From the NCBI GenBank assembly GCA_027886185.1, contig WOAB01000893.1, positions 2,914,001-2,978,000 on the forward strand: DNA of 64,000 nucleotides. Reading direction: 5' to 3'. A program made the position numbers and the translations under genes. Shown piece by piece: positions 10,261 through 20,859 of this stretch. The notes under the pieces were generated by a model, which did no database searches, had not been told where the DNA came from, and saw only the letters and a list, made by a program, of their open reading frames with translations. How positions within the stretch are numbered: position 1 is the stretch's first letter; each line of letters begins with the position of its first letter. Origin of the DNA: Rheum nobile (lineage: Eukaryota > Streptophyta > Magnoliopsida > Caryophyllales > Polygonaceae).

Positions 10261-12277
10261 TAGTGGCGGAACCAGAACATTTTAAAAGAGGGGGCCTAAA
10301 CTAATACTATAGAATAATAAATAAAAGTAGCTACAAAAGAGTTCATTACTACTAATAGATAACCAACTATATAATATTAAACAAAAGTAGCTATAAAAGA
10401 GTTCATTACTACTAATAGATAATCATCGAGTCACTGTATATCTTGCGGCGGTAAAGTAGGTAAATCCAGTTTACGGGTTCTCATATTCTGAAAATGCTGC
10501 ATAATAACTTCATTATCAAGGCTTCTAAAAACATCTCTCTCAATATAGTACACCAAACAATCAGTAAGAAAGTCATCTCCCATCTTGTTACGCAAATCTG
10601 TCTTGACAATCTTCGTCGCAGAAAAGGCCCTTTCCACTGTAGCAGTCGCAACTGGTAACACCAAAACCAACTCAATAACACGATATACCAAGTGAAATGC
10701 ATTGTGGTATCCTACCTCAACCATCTTTCTAGCAACCTCTCCAATATCTTGTAGTATATAAAAAATTTCATTTTCTCTCATCTCATAAATCCACATCTTC
10801 AGTTGTTCCTTAAACTCCATTTGATCGCACAGTAAGAAATCTTGTGGATAAAACTCTGCAAGTCGAAGTATCTTTGACTCATTGAAATTGGAGAATGAAT
10901 TCTTAGGATCAAGACATCCAATACATGTGAGTAATTCTGTGTTTGACTCACTGAAACGATTCTCCGTCTCTTGACCAATTTGGTCAATAACCTACAAGAA
11001 TTGTGACAAAGTTGATTGAGCCTATAGAAGAAAAAGCTCATACAAATTCTCTTAACCAACAAGAAGATACTAATTAGGCTACGTGAGGTAAATTAAGTCA
11101 TAATAGTAAATCAACAATCTAAGTCCTAGTGATACAGAACATACTAAAGAATAAAGTCCTTGTTAACAAAAATAATTCAATAGATAATATAGAAAGGGTA
11201 AAGTACCTGGCAAAATATATCAACTCGAAAGTGGTGGTAATTTGTTGTAGCACATCTCGAACGAAAGCGACCTTGAACATTATCTTCCATGTTAAGAATG
11301 ATAACATCACTTTTGGCACAAAAGTTGTTAACACCTTCTAAGAGCTCATCCCATCCATTCTCCCTCAATACTTGCAATTTTCTCTTAGTGTTTTGTATCA
11401 AACTCACAGCCTCAATAATATTTTGATCCTTTTGTTGCAAGAATTGTGACAAAGCACTTGTCAGCCCCAATACTAGCTTCATCAAGTGAGCAATAAAAAC
11501 AAATTGATAACTCTCCATCTTTTCGACAAGGCTAGAAGCAACTCCTCGAGTTTTCAAGTCGGTTCCATCATGAAATATATTTTCAAGGACTTGGATGGTT
11601 GAGGATCACAAAGATAGAAGACGAACAATGGTTGTAAAGTGTGAACCCCAACGTGTAGCTCTCGGCCGAACTAAAGTAGTTTCTTGATTCAGTCCTCTCC
11701 CGGTAGAAATTTCACCATTCGCTAACCTTTCTACCATGCATTCATGTTGCTTTTGCCGGAATTCATCCTTTCTTTTGCAAGAAGCTCCAACCATGTTCGT
11801 AATCATAGACAAATACTCAAAGAAATCACTCACATATTGATTTTTTTGTGCAACGGCCACAACAACTAATTGGAGTTGGTGAGCAAAACAATGAATGTAC
11901 CTTGCACATGGATTTTCATTCAGTATAAGAGTCTTCAATCCATTAAGCGCGCCTCGCATATTGGAAGCTCCATCATATCCTTGACCTCTTAGTTTAGAGA
12001 GAGATAAGCCATACTTAACAAAAAATTCATCAATCCCACTTTTCAAAGACAATGCAATGGTATCAACGACACGAACAACTCCAATAAAACGTTCCATCAC
12101 TACTCCTTGATTGTTCACATATCTTAAAATAATAGCCATTTGCTCTTTCACTGAACAATCACGAGCCTCATCAATCAACAATGAAAAGAACTTGTCTCCA
12201 ATATCACTGATTATGGCTTTTGTTGTCTCTGATGCACATGCACTTAAAATCTCCTTTTGAATCAGAGGTACACGTAC
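10261..12277 (-). mobile_element. hAT element, 5' truncated
   Basis: The outer end at 10261 reads TAGTGGCGGAACCAGAAC followed by a G-rich run, a typical terminal sequence of plant hAT elements that encode ZMYM1/DUF4371-like transposases. The coding body lies on the minus strand. The opposite terminus is missing: homology stops near 12277, where captured kinase sequence starts. Two 42-base direct repeats with a 62-base period (10322-10425) sit just inside the outer end. Confidence 0.75.
10431..12277 (-). pseudogene. hAT transposase (ZMYM1/DUF4371 type), broken
   Basis: Exon 1 starts inside the protein (VRVPLIQKEILSACASETT) and carries the RNase H-like core: SLLIDEARDCSVKEQM with a catalytic-type Asp, GYDGASNM, and the CxxH-like YIHCFAHQLQLV. 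An in-frame TGA near 11606 splits it. The frame continues to DIFCQ at 11207. A clean GT-AG intron (10992-11206, 215 bp) joins this in phase to VIDQIGQETENRF. Exon 2 ends with the hAT dimerisation domain (LPVATATVERAFSATK ... YYIERDVF). The N-terminal zinc finger is lost. One nonsense change plus truncation make it inactive. Confidence 0.88.
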
Positions 12278-12288
12278 GTTTCCTTGGG

Positions 12289-12402
12289 GTGAATTTCCTT
12301 GGGGTGATTGAGCATCCAAACCTTGTCAAATTACTGGGTTACTGCGCGGATGATGATGAAAGAGGAATGCAAAGGCTGTTGATTTACAAGTACATGCCGA
12401 AT
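12289..12402 (+). pseudogene. Exon fragment of an RLCK-VII/PBL-type protein kinase
   Basis: 38 codons read VNFLGVIEHPNLVKLLGYC, then ADDDERGMQRLLIYKYMPN, the kinase N-lobe segment after the alpha-C helix as found in PBL/PCRK-type receptor-like cytoplasmic kinases. The exon stops exactly at AAT|GTAAGT, a consensus splice donor, so it is a genomic (intron-bearing) copy. The rest of the kinase is absent. It lies immediately beside the truncated end of the hAT element, suggesting capture or recombination. Confidence 0.8.
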
Positions 12403-12895
12403 GTAAGTGTGCTATTTTTATGTTATCAGATCAATCATGTCTAGGTACACGTACGTTTAAACAAGAGACTCTATATACCTATTGTCTTATACAATATTTT
12501 CAGGTCAATGAATAATTCCAGAGGCATCAGATACATATACATGTACAGAAATGTCAAAAAGCCAATTTCTTCAGGCTTACCCAATCTCTGCAACGTGTAG
12601 TACTGTAATATTGTAATTCAAGAGGCATCAGATACATAATTACAATTTTATTATTGTGTGGTTGTTTCCAGTCTAACACGAGCTTGTCTGCAGTTGTCTA
12701 AGAAAGGGTAATTGTGTGGTTAGTGCAGGCACTCAAGGTCAGAATCACGGCCCTTTTGTCGTGTTGTCGATATACTTATTTGTATGAAGATGAATGTGAA
12801 TAGACACTAATGAGGATGTATGAATGGTATGATTTGTTAGATTGTTACTCTAACTACCTAAATTCGTTTGTGTTCACTAAAATTATTATCTGCAG

Positions 12896-13197
12896 GACGT
12901 GCGCATAGCATCATAGTAGCTGAAAGGGTTGTGCTGAATTTTATGCAGAGCATGAGTGCAATTGCAACACTTACCGAGGTATCTCGTCACTTGTTTCTAG
13001 TTCCAATGCATGAACTTTACAGATACCTTAGATACATGAGAAAGAGTGATCCTACTCGAACACTAGTTGACTGAGTGCTCTTCTGCTGGTTGCTTATTCT
13101 AAAACTTAGTGTTTCTCATAGGCAATGGCTGAGGCTGCACATCCTGGAGACCAGGAAGACTGCACATGGATTACAATTGGTGGATAAGTGGGCAGTA
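12896..13197 (+). pseudogene. QPT: Two exons of quinolinate phosphoribosyltransferase
   Basis: Exon a (12896-12978), preceded by TCTGCAG and followed by GTATCT, reads GRAHSIIVAERVVLNFMQ then SMSAIATLTE, the conserved region of plant nicotinate-nucleotide pyrophosphorylase (NAD synthesis). Exon b (13122-13197), preceded by CTCATAG, reads AMAEAAHP, then after a small frame-breaking deletion LETRKTAHGLQLVDKWAV. The intron between is kept, so this is a DNA-level fragment, not a retrocopy. Frame broken and incomplete, so non-functional. Confidence 0.85.
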
Positions 13198-13252
13198 TAG
13201 ATGTGTTCCTTTTGATGTAGATTATACTATCCTCTCAGTATATTTGATTTGC

Positions 13253-13269
13253 TTGATGTATTCTATCTT
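13253..13269. repeat. Left target-site duplication of LINE-A
   Basis: TTGATGTATTCTATCTT, repeated exactly at 18479-18495. The T run that follows (13268-13277) is the poly(A) tail of the minus-strand LINE. Confidence 0.95.
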
Positions 13270-13338
13270 TTTTTTTTGAATGAAGGGTAAGAATTTCATT
13301 CAAGGTAAGTAACCGAACTTACAAAGACCTAGGAAAGC

Positions 13339-16300
13339 CTAGGTATTACAAGGATTGATCCTAATCCCCACTCTCTCTAAGCATGTTCTAGCTTCTCTAT
13401 TAAACTTGTTCCATCTAGTTCTAGCACAATTCCGAATATGATTGACAGTCATCAAGTAACATTCATAAGTACTAATATTCTTCCTTTGGAAGACAATTAA
13501 GTTCCTGCATCTCCAGGTGAAGTAAATGATAGCAGTATAACTGCACATCCAAAGAGCATATCTCATGCTGCTTTTCCTTCTCAGCGTACTCATGCAGCTG
13601 ATCCATTCCTGAAAGTTTTTATGCCTTCTCCCAATTTTCCCCCAGTCAAGCACTCTATTCCTCACTTCACAGGTGAACTTGCATTCAAACCAGAGATGAT
13701 CAATGGTTTCAGGAGCCAAATTGCAGAAGGAGCAATGATCGTCCTGTACAATTCCCATTCTCTTGAGTCTGCTTTTGACAGGAAGCCCTCCATGTGTAGC
13801 AAGCCAACACATGAAGGAGATCCTTGGTGTAATCATTTTGCCCCATAAACTCAACTTCCAGTCAGAAGCAGTGGTTTTTGTTTCTGTAGTCATCATAGAT
13901 AGTCCTCCAGTCATATCTCCCTCCTCTGGACATGAGAATAGGTGCATGCCCAGTATCCAGCCTTTGAATGAGTTCATTCCTCAAATTAAGGATCATGGTC
14001 CAGATGGCACTGTCAGTGCCTTTCTTCTTGATACTCCAAAAATCTCTGTTTCGAATCAGATTAGCATTGCCCCAAGTATGCCAGATGGATAAGCTGTCCT
14101 TGATGAGGTCATGGATGAGCTCAATGACATATGCTTTGTTCCAGGACAGAATTTCCTTGAGCCCAAGTCCTCCTTCTTCTTTTGGTCTACAGACCCTGAT
14201 CCATGCAATAGGCGATTTCCTGCCTTCCCTTCTGCCACTCCAGAGGAAATTCCTCAAAAGGGAAGTGATAAGGGAGATGATTTTCTTGGGGATGATGAAG
14301 ATCTTGCACCAGTAATTGAGCACTCTATAAAGCACAGATGAAATGAGCTGTAGCCTACCAACATAAGACAAGTGCCTGGAGGCCCAAGAGTTGATTTTGC
14401 TGGAGATTTTGGTGAGCAAATGATTGTAATCTTCTTTGAGTGCATCCCTGCTGCAAAGGGGGACTCCAAGGTAGGTAGTTGGCAGGACTCCTTTGGTCAT
14501 TTGGAGCAGGGTCAAGGCATCTTCTTCCAACTGAGCATCAGTGCCAGTAAAGAAGATTTTTGACTTGTTATAGTTGATGCTGAGTCCTGAGCAAGAGCAG
14601 AATTCATCAAGTGATTCTTTCAGTACTTGCAAGGAGCTTAAGTTGCCATGAGAGAAGAGGAACAGATCATCAGCAAAGCAGACATGGGATAGTCCAATTC
14701 TGGAGCATTGTGGATGATACTTGTAGGCCCTATCTCTGCATTTAGACTTGAGCAGTCTAGAGTAATATTCCATGATGATAACGAAAAGATACGGAGCTAG
14801 TGGGTCACCCTGCCTGAGGCCTCTCTTGCTTTTGATGAAACCAACCAATTCACCTTCCATATTGAAGGTGAAAGAGCTGCTTCTGACACATTCCTGAATC
14901 CAGTTGATCATTTTCGGGTGGAACCCGAACTCATGGAGAATTAGACAGAGGAAGTCCCAAATCACAATATCATAAGCCTTTCTTAGATCAATTTTGATGG
15001 CACATCTAGGACTCGTGTGCTTTCTGGCATAGCCCTTGACAACGTCCTGACAGACAGCAATATTATGACGAATAGATCTGCCTTTGATGAAGGCTCCTTG
15101 TGCATAATCAATAAGTTTGGGGAGCACCTCCTGCAGCCTAGAGACAAGGATTTTACTGATGACTTTGTAGATGACAGTGCAACAAGCAATGGGTCTGAAA
15201 TCATTAATGACAGTAGGCTGATCAACCTTGGAGATGAGTGCAATGGTGGAGCACCCAACTTGTTTCAGAAGTTGGCCACTCTCAAAGAAGTCCATGACAG
15301 CATTGGAGAATTCATCTCCAACAATGCTCCAAGAGTCCTTGAAGAACTGAGCACCATATCCATCTGGCCCCGGAGCTTTGTTGTTCCCGATGTCAAATAG
15401 AGCTCTTTTAATCTCTTCTCTTTGTATGGGCTTAGTCATGTTGATCCTGTCACAGTCATCTGCAGTGGGACCCGAGCGAATGATGGAGCTGTCATGTGGA
15501 GTACAGGTAGTCTCTATACCAAACAATTATGAAAATGACGCACGATATGATCGTGAATGTCCCTAGGTTCAGAGAGGCTGACGCCATTATCATCAAGCAG
15601 ACTAGGAATCTTCCTTTTAGTTTGCCTGGTTTTGATGGACCTGTAGAAATAGCTACTGCATTGATCTTGATACTTGAGCCAGTGAAGCTTAGCCTGTTGC
15701 TGCAGATTGCTACTCCTCCTTGTAATAGCCAATTTGAGAGCAGAGAGGGTGCCATCCTCCTCATCAAGTAATAATGGGTCCGTGGGTCTGGAGAGAAGAT
15801 CAGCCTGAATGTTCTCAGTTTACTATGCAGCTCTTGAATGTTCAGTTGCTCTGCATCAATGGATCGCATGCGAAGACTTCGAAGGGCATGTTTCAGAGCT
15901 CGGAGTTTGCATGTTAATCTGTACATGGCAACTCCATAGACCTCTAGCTTCCACCCTTCATTGATGATGTTCAAAAAATTAGGCAAAGAAGCCCAAGCAT
16001 TGCAATATCTGAAACTCGTTCTCTTCTGCAGTTTCTGGATGGGAATCCTGAGTATAGTTGGGCAGTGATCTGAGCATCCTTTGTTGGCAAAGTGAGCAGA
16101 AGCATGAGGAAAGGCTGAGATCCACTTTTGATTAGCAATAATTCTGTCAAGCTTGCTCTGAATGAAAGTGCCATCCCTGTGATTATTCGACCACGTAAAA
16201 AAAGCACCGGAGGCAGGAAGATCAAGCAGACCAGCAGAATCAAGGCAGAGCTTGAGATCAGGGTTGAATGTGTTGGAGGAGCTAGAAGCAGTGACCTTCT

Positions 16301-16754
16301 CTTTGTTATCAGCAATGGCATTAAAATCACCAAGGAGGACCCAAGGATAACCTGAAAACAGTGCAGTATAGTGTTCCACAATATTCCAAAGCTCTATTCT
16401 TTCAGTAGCATTGTTAGAGCCATATACAAAAGCAACAATTACATGTTTGGGGAGAGTGGGAATGATGATCTTGCAAATGAAAATTTGACTAGTTTCAACT
16501 ACTATAGAATCAACAGTAATGCAGTCTTTCCAAAAAAGCCAGATACGACCATTAATACCTGTGCAGTTTGTGACTCTATTCCAGCCTGCAAGCACCAGTT
16601 TAGCAATCTTTTCCTTGTTTTGCTCTCTGACTCTGGTCTCCAAAAGGACTAGAAAATCTATGTTGTGTTGTCTAACAAACTTCTCAACAAAAGTATGACT
16701 AGTGGGGCTATTGAGTCCCCTAATATTCCAGCTCGCAATAGAAATATTAGTCAT
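13339..16754 (-). pseudogene. LINE-A ORF2: endonuclease / reverse transcriptase
   Basis: Starts ATG at 16754 (MTNISIASWNIRGLN), overlapping the ORF1 stop in ATGACTAA. Order: AP-type endonuclease (LLETRVRE; VLLGDFNAI; SKLDRIIAN; GCSDHCPTI), a linker, reverse transcriptase (NNKAPGPDGYGAQFF; KIDLRKAYD; RGLRQGDPLAPYLF; catalytic CFADDLFLFS intact), then a zf-RVT Cys/His region (HCSFCNLAPETIDHLWFEC). There is no RNase H domain. Frame changes near 15740, 15520 and 13900 break it into four pieces. A conserved catalytic Asp pair with broken frames indicates recent decay. Confidence 0.93.
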
Positions 16755-18384
16755 TAGGATGGATTGAGTTAGTGTCCATACCAATGTCCATAGCAGCTTC
16801 TTTTGTGTTTTCCTGAATGTCATTGAGAGCCAGATATCTAGATTTAGCAATCTTAGAAGTCCTAGTTCTGATTTGCTCCTGTGCTGATGCCTTAGAATTG
16901 CTTAGAGGAGCTTTGACAGTCTTAGAAGGAGTCTGCCAATCAGTGGAGCACTTGGCAGACACATTAGAACTAGGCCTTGTCTTGGAGCATTCCCCTTCCT
17001 CCAAGCAGATAACTGGTGCCTTGGTGATGGTCTGAACTTGAACAGGCTCTGTTATCTTCTTAACCCACTTGGGTTGGCTGATAGTATGCCTAGGGATAGC
17101 ATACAATGACCTCTTGGATTGGTGGCATTCCCCATTAAGATGACCAAAAACACAACATTTCGAGCACCTTGGGGGAACCCATTCATAGTTGACTGCTTGC
17201 TTAATACAATCACCATCCTCCCCCAAGAAGGTGATCTCATTCCTCAATGGAGAGCTAGCACTGACTTCTACCAGGATGCGAGCAAAGGACAACCTTTCTT
17301 GATTGGTTGTGACCTTGTCAATGTAGATGGGTTTGCCTAAGGCACTACCCATTTTCTCAAAGAATTCCTCATCCCAAAATCTCACATCAAGGTTTGGTAA
17401 ATTGGCCCAAACCTGAGTGGAAGCAAAGCAAGAAGGGTCAAGTTTAATACCTTCACTCCAGCGGGTAAGAGCAAGGGGTTTAATGCCTCCAACGAGCCAA
17501 GGTCCGTTTTCAAGGACCCATAGTAAATCCTTTTCTTCCTCAAATTTGTAGATGAAAACTCCTGAATCATTAAGAATGATCTTTGGTCGTGTAATACCAG
17601 TCCATCTGGAAGCCACAAAGCCCGCCATAGTGTTGAAAGTTATTCTGGTGCCTATTACCATTCCCACTAAACTGAGCCTCCATTGAGATGTAGTCTTCTG
17701 AATATCCTTTTTCGTGTAGTGAATGACTCCATCAACTATGCCTTCAACAAAGGCAAGTCTTTTCCCATTGTCAATCTTTCGATTTCCAGCAAGGGCTTCT
17801 GAATACGTAGCTTTACTTCTCAGTTTTCCTACATTGAGCCCATCATGAGACTTGTCCTGGGGTGGGTCCAATTTCGGCTTCAGAATGGAGGAGTCTTCAG
17901 ACGGACCCGAGGCTGAATTTGGGGGCTCACTGCTCACTGCATCTTCAACATCTTCTACGGATTCAGGGGTCTCAGCCACAAAATCCTCTTGACCGGAACT
18001 CGCCAAAGTCGAGAGTTTCACATGCTTCACCGCATCAATGGCTTCAGCATCAGCACGACAGTTCATCTTCACCGCATCAGGCTCGACTCGTCTTTGAGAA
18101 TGGTCCGAAATCAGCGTCTTGTCGCAGCTCTCTGAAAGTTCATCTTCTTCTACACATTCAGTAGACTCAGCCCCGACTTCCTCTTGTCTGGATCTCGCCG
18201 TAGTCATGAGGTACGTTGGCTTCACCACAGCAGAAGCTTCGGCATCAATGGCGCTGCTCAAGCGCTTGTTGACGGCTCTGATGGTGTCTTCCGAGACGGC
18301 GACGGGGGAGATCTGGGGAGGGGAGGATGAGGGAGGCGAGGTTGGGGGTTTCTTCTTCTTGGGGGCGATCTTCTTCTTTGCCAT
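16747..18384 (-). CDS. LINE-A ORF1 (DUF4283, zinc knuckle)
   Basis: 545-residue nucleic-acid-binding protein of plant L1 elements. I choose the ATG at 18384 (MAKKKIAPKKKK), a lysine-rich start, over the upstream in-frame ATG at 18507, which lies outside the LINE boundary. An acidic, Ser/Glu-rich segment follows. The DUF4283 domain spans roughly residues 200-370 (FVEGIVDGVIHYTKKD ... FEEEKDLLWVLENGPW). A CX2CX4HX4C knuckle follows (CSKCCVFGHLNGEC). The frame is open throughout, unlike ORF2. Its stop overlaps the ORF2 start by 8 bases. Confidence 0.9.
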   Translation of the reverse strand: MAKKKIAPKKKKPPTSPPSSSPPQISPVAVSEDTIRAVNKRLSSAIDAEASAVVKPTYLMTTARSRQEEVGAESTECVEEDELSESCDKTLISDHSQRRVEPDAVKMNCRADAEAIDAVKHVKLSTLASSGQEDFVAETPESVEDVEDAVSSEPPNSASGPSEDSSILKPKLDPPQDKSHDGLNVGKLRSKATYSEALAGNRKIDNGKRLAFVEGIVDGVIHYTKKDIQKTTSQWRLSLVGMVIGTRITFNTMAGFVASRWTGITRPKIILNDSGVFIYKFEEEKDLLWVLENGPWLVGGIKPLALTRWSEGIKLDPSCFASTQVWANLPNLDVRFWDEEFFEKMGSALGKPIYIDKVTTNQERLSFARILVEVSASSPLRNEITFLGEDGDCIKQAVNYEWVPPRCSKCCVFGHLNGECHQSKRSLYAIPRHTISQPKWVKKITEPVQVQTITKAPVICLEEGECSKTRPSSNVSAKCSTDWQTPSKTVKAPLSNSKASAQEQIRTRTSKIAKSRYLALNDIQENTKEAAMDIGMDTNSIHPND

Positions 18385-18478
18385 GGCTAACGGCCTGGGC
18401 GCCGCCGCCGAAAGGGCGAGGAAGACGACGACGTGACCTAGAAATCCTAATTCGCAATTTCGTACGGAGAGCGTTTTT

Positions 18479-18495
18479 TTGATGTATTCTATCTT
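18479..18495. repeat. Right target-site duplication of LINE-A
   Basis: TTGATGTATTCTATCTT, identical to 13253-13269, directly beyond the LINE 5' end. Confidence 0.95.
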
Positions 18496-18642
18496 CATAA
18501 CAACCATGAGATATAAGTCTTAAATAATGTTTGATTCGGTGTAAAGAAAGGAACTACCTGAATTCGTTAAGTCTTAAATGATGTATTCTCTAGCTAATAA
18601 GAGTTTTTTTTTTAAAAGAAAGAAACCGGACAACGGTTATTT

Positions 18643-18833
18643 ATAGGAACCGCTGTCTAGTTTCATTCTATTTTTTTTTAAAAAAAACTGAAGTGCACCA
18701 CAGAACCGTGGTCCGATTTTACCGCAGTTTCTACAAAGAACCGCGGTCCGAGTTCTTACCACGGTAACACATTTACGCGGTCCGACTCCTTTACCGCGCC
18801 GAAAACAACTACGTTTCATAAACCGCGGTCTGA
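18643..18833. repeat. Dispersed ACCGCGGTCCGA repeats
   Basis: At least four variants of GAACCGCGGTCCGA occur in 130 bases (18703, 18738, 18775, 18820), plus looser ones at 18646 and 18650s. Clustered short GC motifs of this kind are known as subterminal repeats of CACTA- and hAT-type elements, but no terminus is visible here, so the element is not identified. Confidence 0.6.
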
Positions 18834-19405
18834 TTCATTCTCAATTATAGACTTATAGTCATAGAAATATTTCATTATTCTAATATGTTTTTATGTTTTT
18901 TTATCTAATACTACAAGTTCAGATGAAATCTATCTATATATATTTTGTAAACCATAAAACATCTTAACAAAATATGAAGCATATAACTATTATGAATTTT
19001 GATTTTGATTTCTAATCTAGGTCTTTATTTTTTGTTAACTTTTAATCTAAATTATGTAATTTGAGTATCTTGATTTTGTAATTTATTCAATTCATAGTCA
19101 ATAAATTCAGTTTTCTGGTTTGTTATTAACCATTCATATGTACATTTATTGTTTATATTTATAAAAAAGTATTTCATTTAAATATAAATAATTAAATAAT
19201 CCCAACATTCTAAATTTGAATAATTGTTCTCTATTAGTTGTTTTTTTGATGAATTGCTTTCTTAAATCAACAGCTTTGAATAATTATAGGTCTCATTTAA
19301 ACTAGAATTACATAAATTGGTAGTTAGTTAATTTTTTAATATCTTCAAATTTGTCAAACAAAATATTTATTTTAAACAAAAAAATTAAGTAGCACAATAG
19401 ATATG
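18834..19405. other. AT-rich intergenic stretch, nothing recognised
   Basis: No open reading frame, no domain, no clear repeat boundary. The MITE target duplication begins at 19406. Confidence 0.6.
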
Positions 19406-19414
19406 GTTTTTAAA

Positions 19415-19838
19415 GGCCGAAAAACCGCGCACTCCCATATTTTACACCTTGCACTCCATCTTGGGCTGCACTACGTGCAGCCCAGAAAACCCGATTTTCT
19501 TGGGCTGCACTAGGTGCCGTCCAAGATGGGTTCAATTTTTTTTTTATTAAAAGTATGATTTAATTTGAATTTAAAAAAAAACGGTTCAGTGAACCCGGTT
19601 TATCTGGGCTGCACTACGTGCCGCCCATAACTTAGACCAAGATGGGTTCAATTTTTTGTGGGCGGCACGTAGTGCAGTCCAACAGACAAACCGGGTTTTC
19701 GAAAACGCGGTTTATCTGGGCTGTACTACGTGCCGTCCATAACTTAGACCAAATTTTTTGGGTCTTTTCTGGGCGGCACGTAGTGCCGCCCAGGATGGAG
19801 TGCGAGGTGTAAAAAACTGGCGTGCGCGGTTTTTCGCC
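19415..19838. mobile_element. MULE-type MITE with 9-bp target duplication
   Basis: Left end GGCCGAAAAACCGCGCAC and right end (reverse-complemented) GGCGAAAAACCGCGCACG are inverted. The similarity extends ~45 bp into a box reading GCACTCCATC. Flanks carry the identical 9-mer GTTTTTAAA (19406-19414, 19839-19847), the length typical of Mutator-like elements. Inside are several hairpins built on GGGC(T/G)GCAC-TA(C)-GTGC(A/C)GCCC. Non-coding, 424 bp. Confidence 0.88.
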
Positions 19839-19847
19839 GTTTTTAAA

Positions 19848-20850
19848 CCTTAAAATTCATTCAATAGTTCATCACACGATTTCCTTAAATGACCGGATCT
19901 AAATTTATCATGTCTTGTATAATTTCTATTAATTGTTTTATTAAAAAATGACAAAAGTAAATGTATTACTATAGCCGATTTTCGTACCTTATTTAAAAGA
20001 AAAACATGTTTTCAAAATTTGAAAAATTATTTTTATATTATAACCTCTTAATTGTCTATTTCTTGTTGCAATGAGCTTCTTTGGTTAATTAATTTTGAAA
20101 TAATTGTTGAATTGGCATAATTTATATCGCACTTTTTCCATGGTTCGGTTTTAATCAATTCTTAACTATAATTGAATTTTATGGAATTTTTTAATTACAC
20201 GAATTGAATTTTACTATACAAACAAATTGATATTTTGAGAAGAAAACTGAATTGTGATTTTCTTTCATAATTACTTACTTACGTTAGTTATCCCACCCCA
20301 AAAATTGAATTAGATTTGTATTTTAAACCTTTAGACTATAAAAATAGGTTTACATGATGACCAATACTAGGCTACAATAATCTTATACGATTAGACTATA
20401 GTTTAATATGGATTTATATTGTTTACCATAAAGACAAAAAAAAGTTGTTAAATACATTGACATTATGCAAAAAATAAAACTATATTCATTTACAGTTGTA
20501 ACTATATGGCATCACCAAAATCTTTAATCCTCAATCTTTGAGATAACCAATCCTATCAATGATATATATTTCTTTTTTTTGGATTAATATTGTTCTCTAT
20601 ATATATTTAGATTTGAATCTTCTCTTGTGATCATCCTTTCAATTTGAGTTTGCTTGATTAATAAATGACAAATTTTTACAACTTGGACCCGAATTTTCTA
20701 TAGGTTTGCTTGATTATTCGTTCATACATCAATTTTGTACATTATTAGCATCTTTATATATAAAAATACGCATTCCATAGTAATAGGTTATCTCTATTCC
20801 TTCCTTTGATTATTCCTGTCTCTATTCTGAATTAGTTACCAGTCCAATTA
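19848..20850. other. AT-rich stretch, nothing recognised
   Basis: No coding sequence, inverted repeat or known terminal motif that I can support. Confidence 0.6.
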
Positions 20851-20859
20851 GTCCCGATA

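Larger units (their letters stand above)
13270..18478 (-). mobile_element. L1-type LINE (LINE-A), full length, inactive
   Basis: Bounded by identical 17-bp target duplications, with a short poly(A) at the low-coordinate end, a ~94-base 5' UTR, ORF1 and ORF2. The complete 5' end and exact target duplication point to a fairly recent full-length insertion. ORF2 has since taken at least three frameshifts. It landed in DNA next to the quinolinate phosphoribosyltransferase fragment. Confidence 0.93.
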
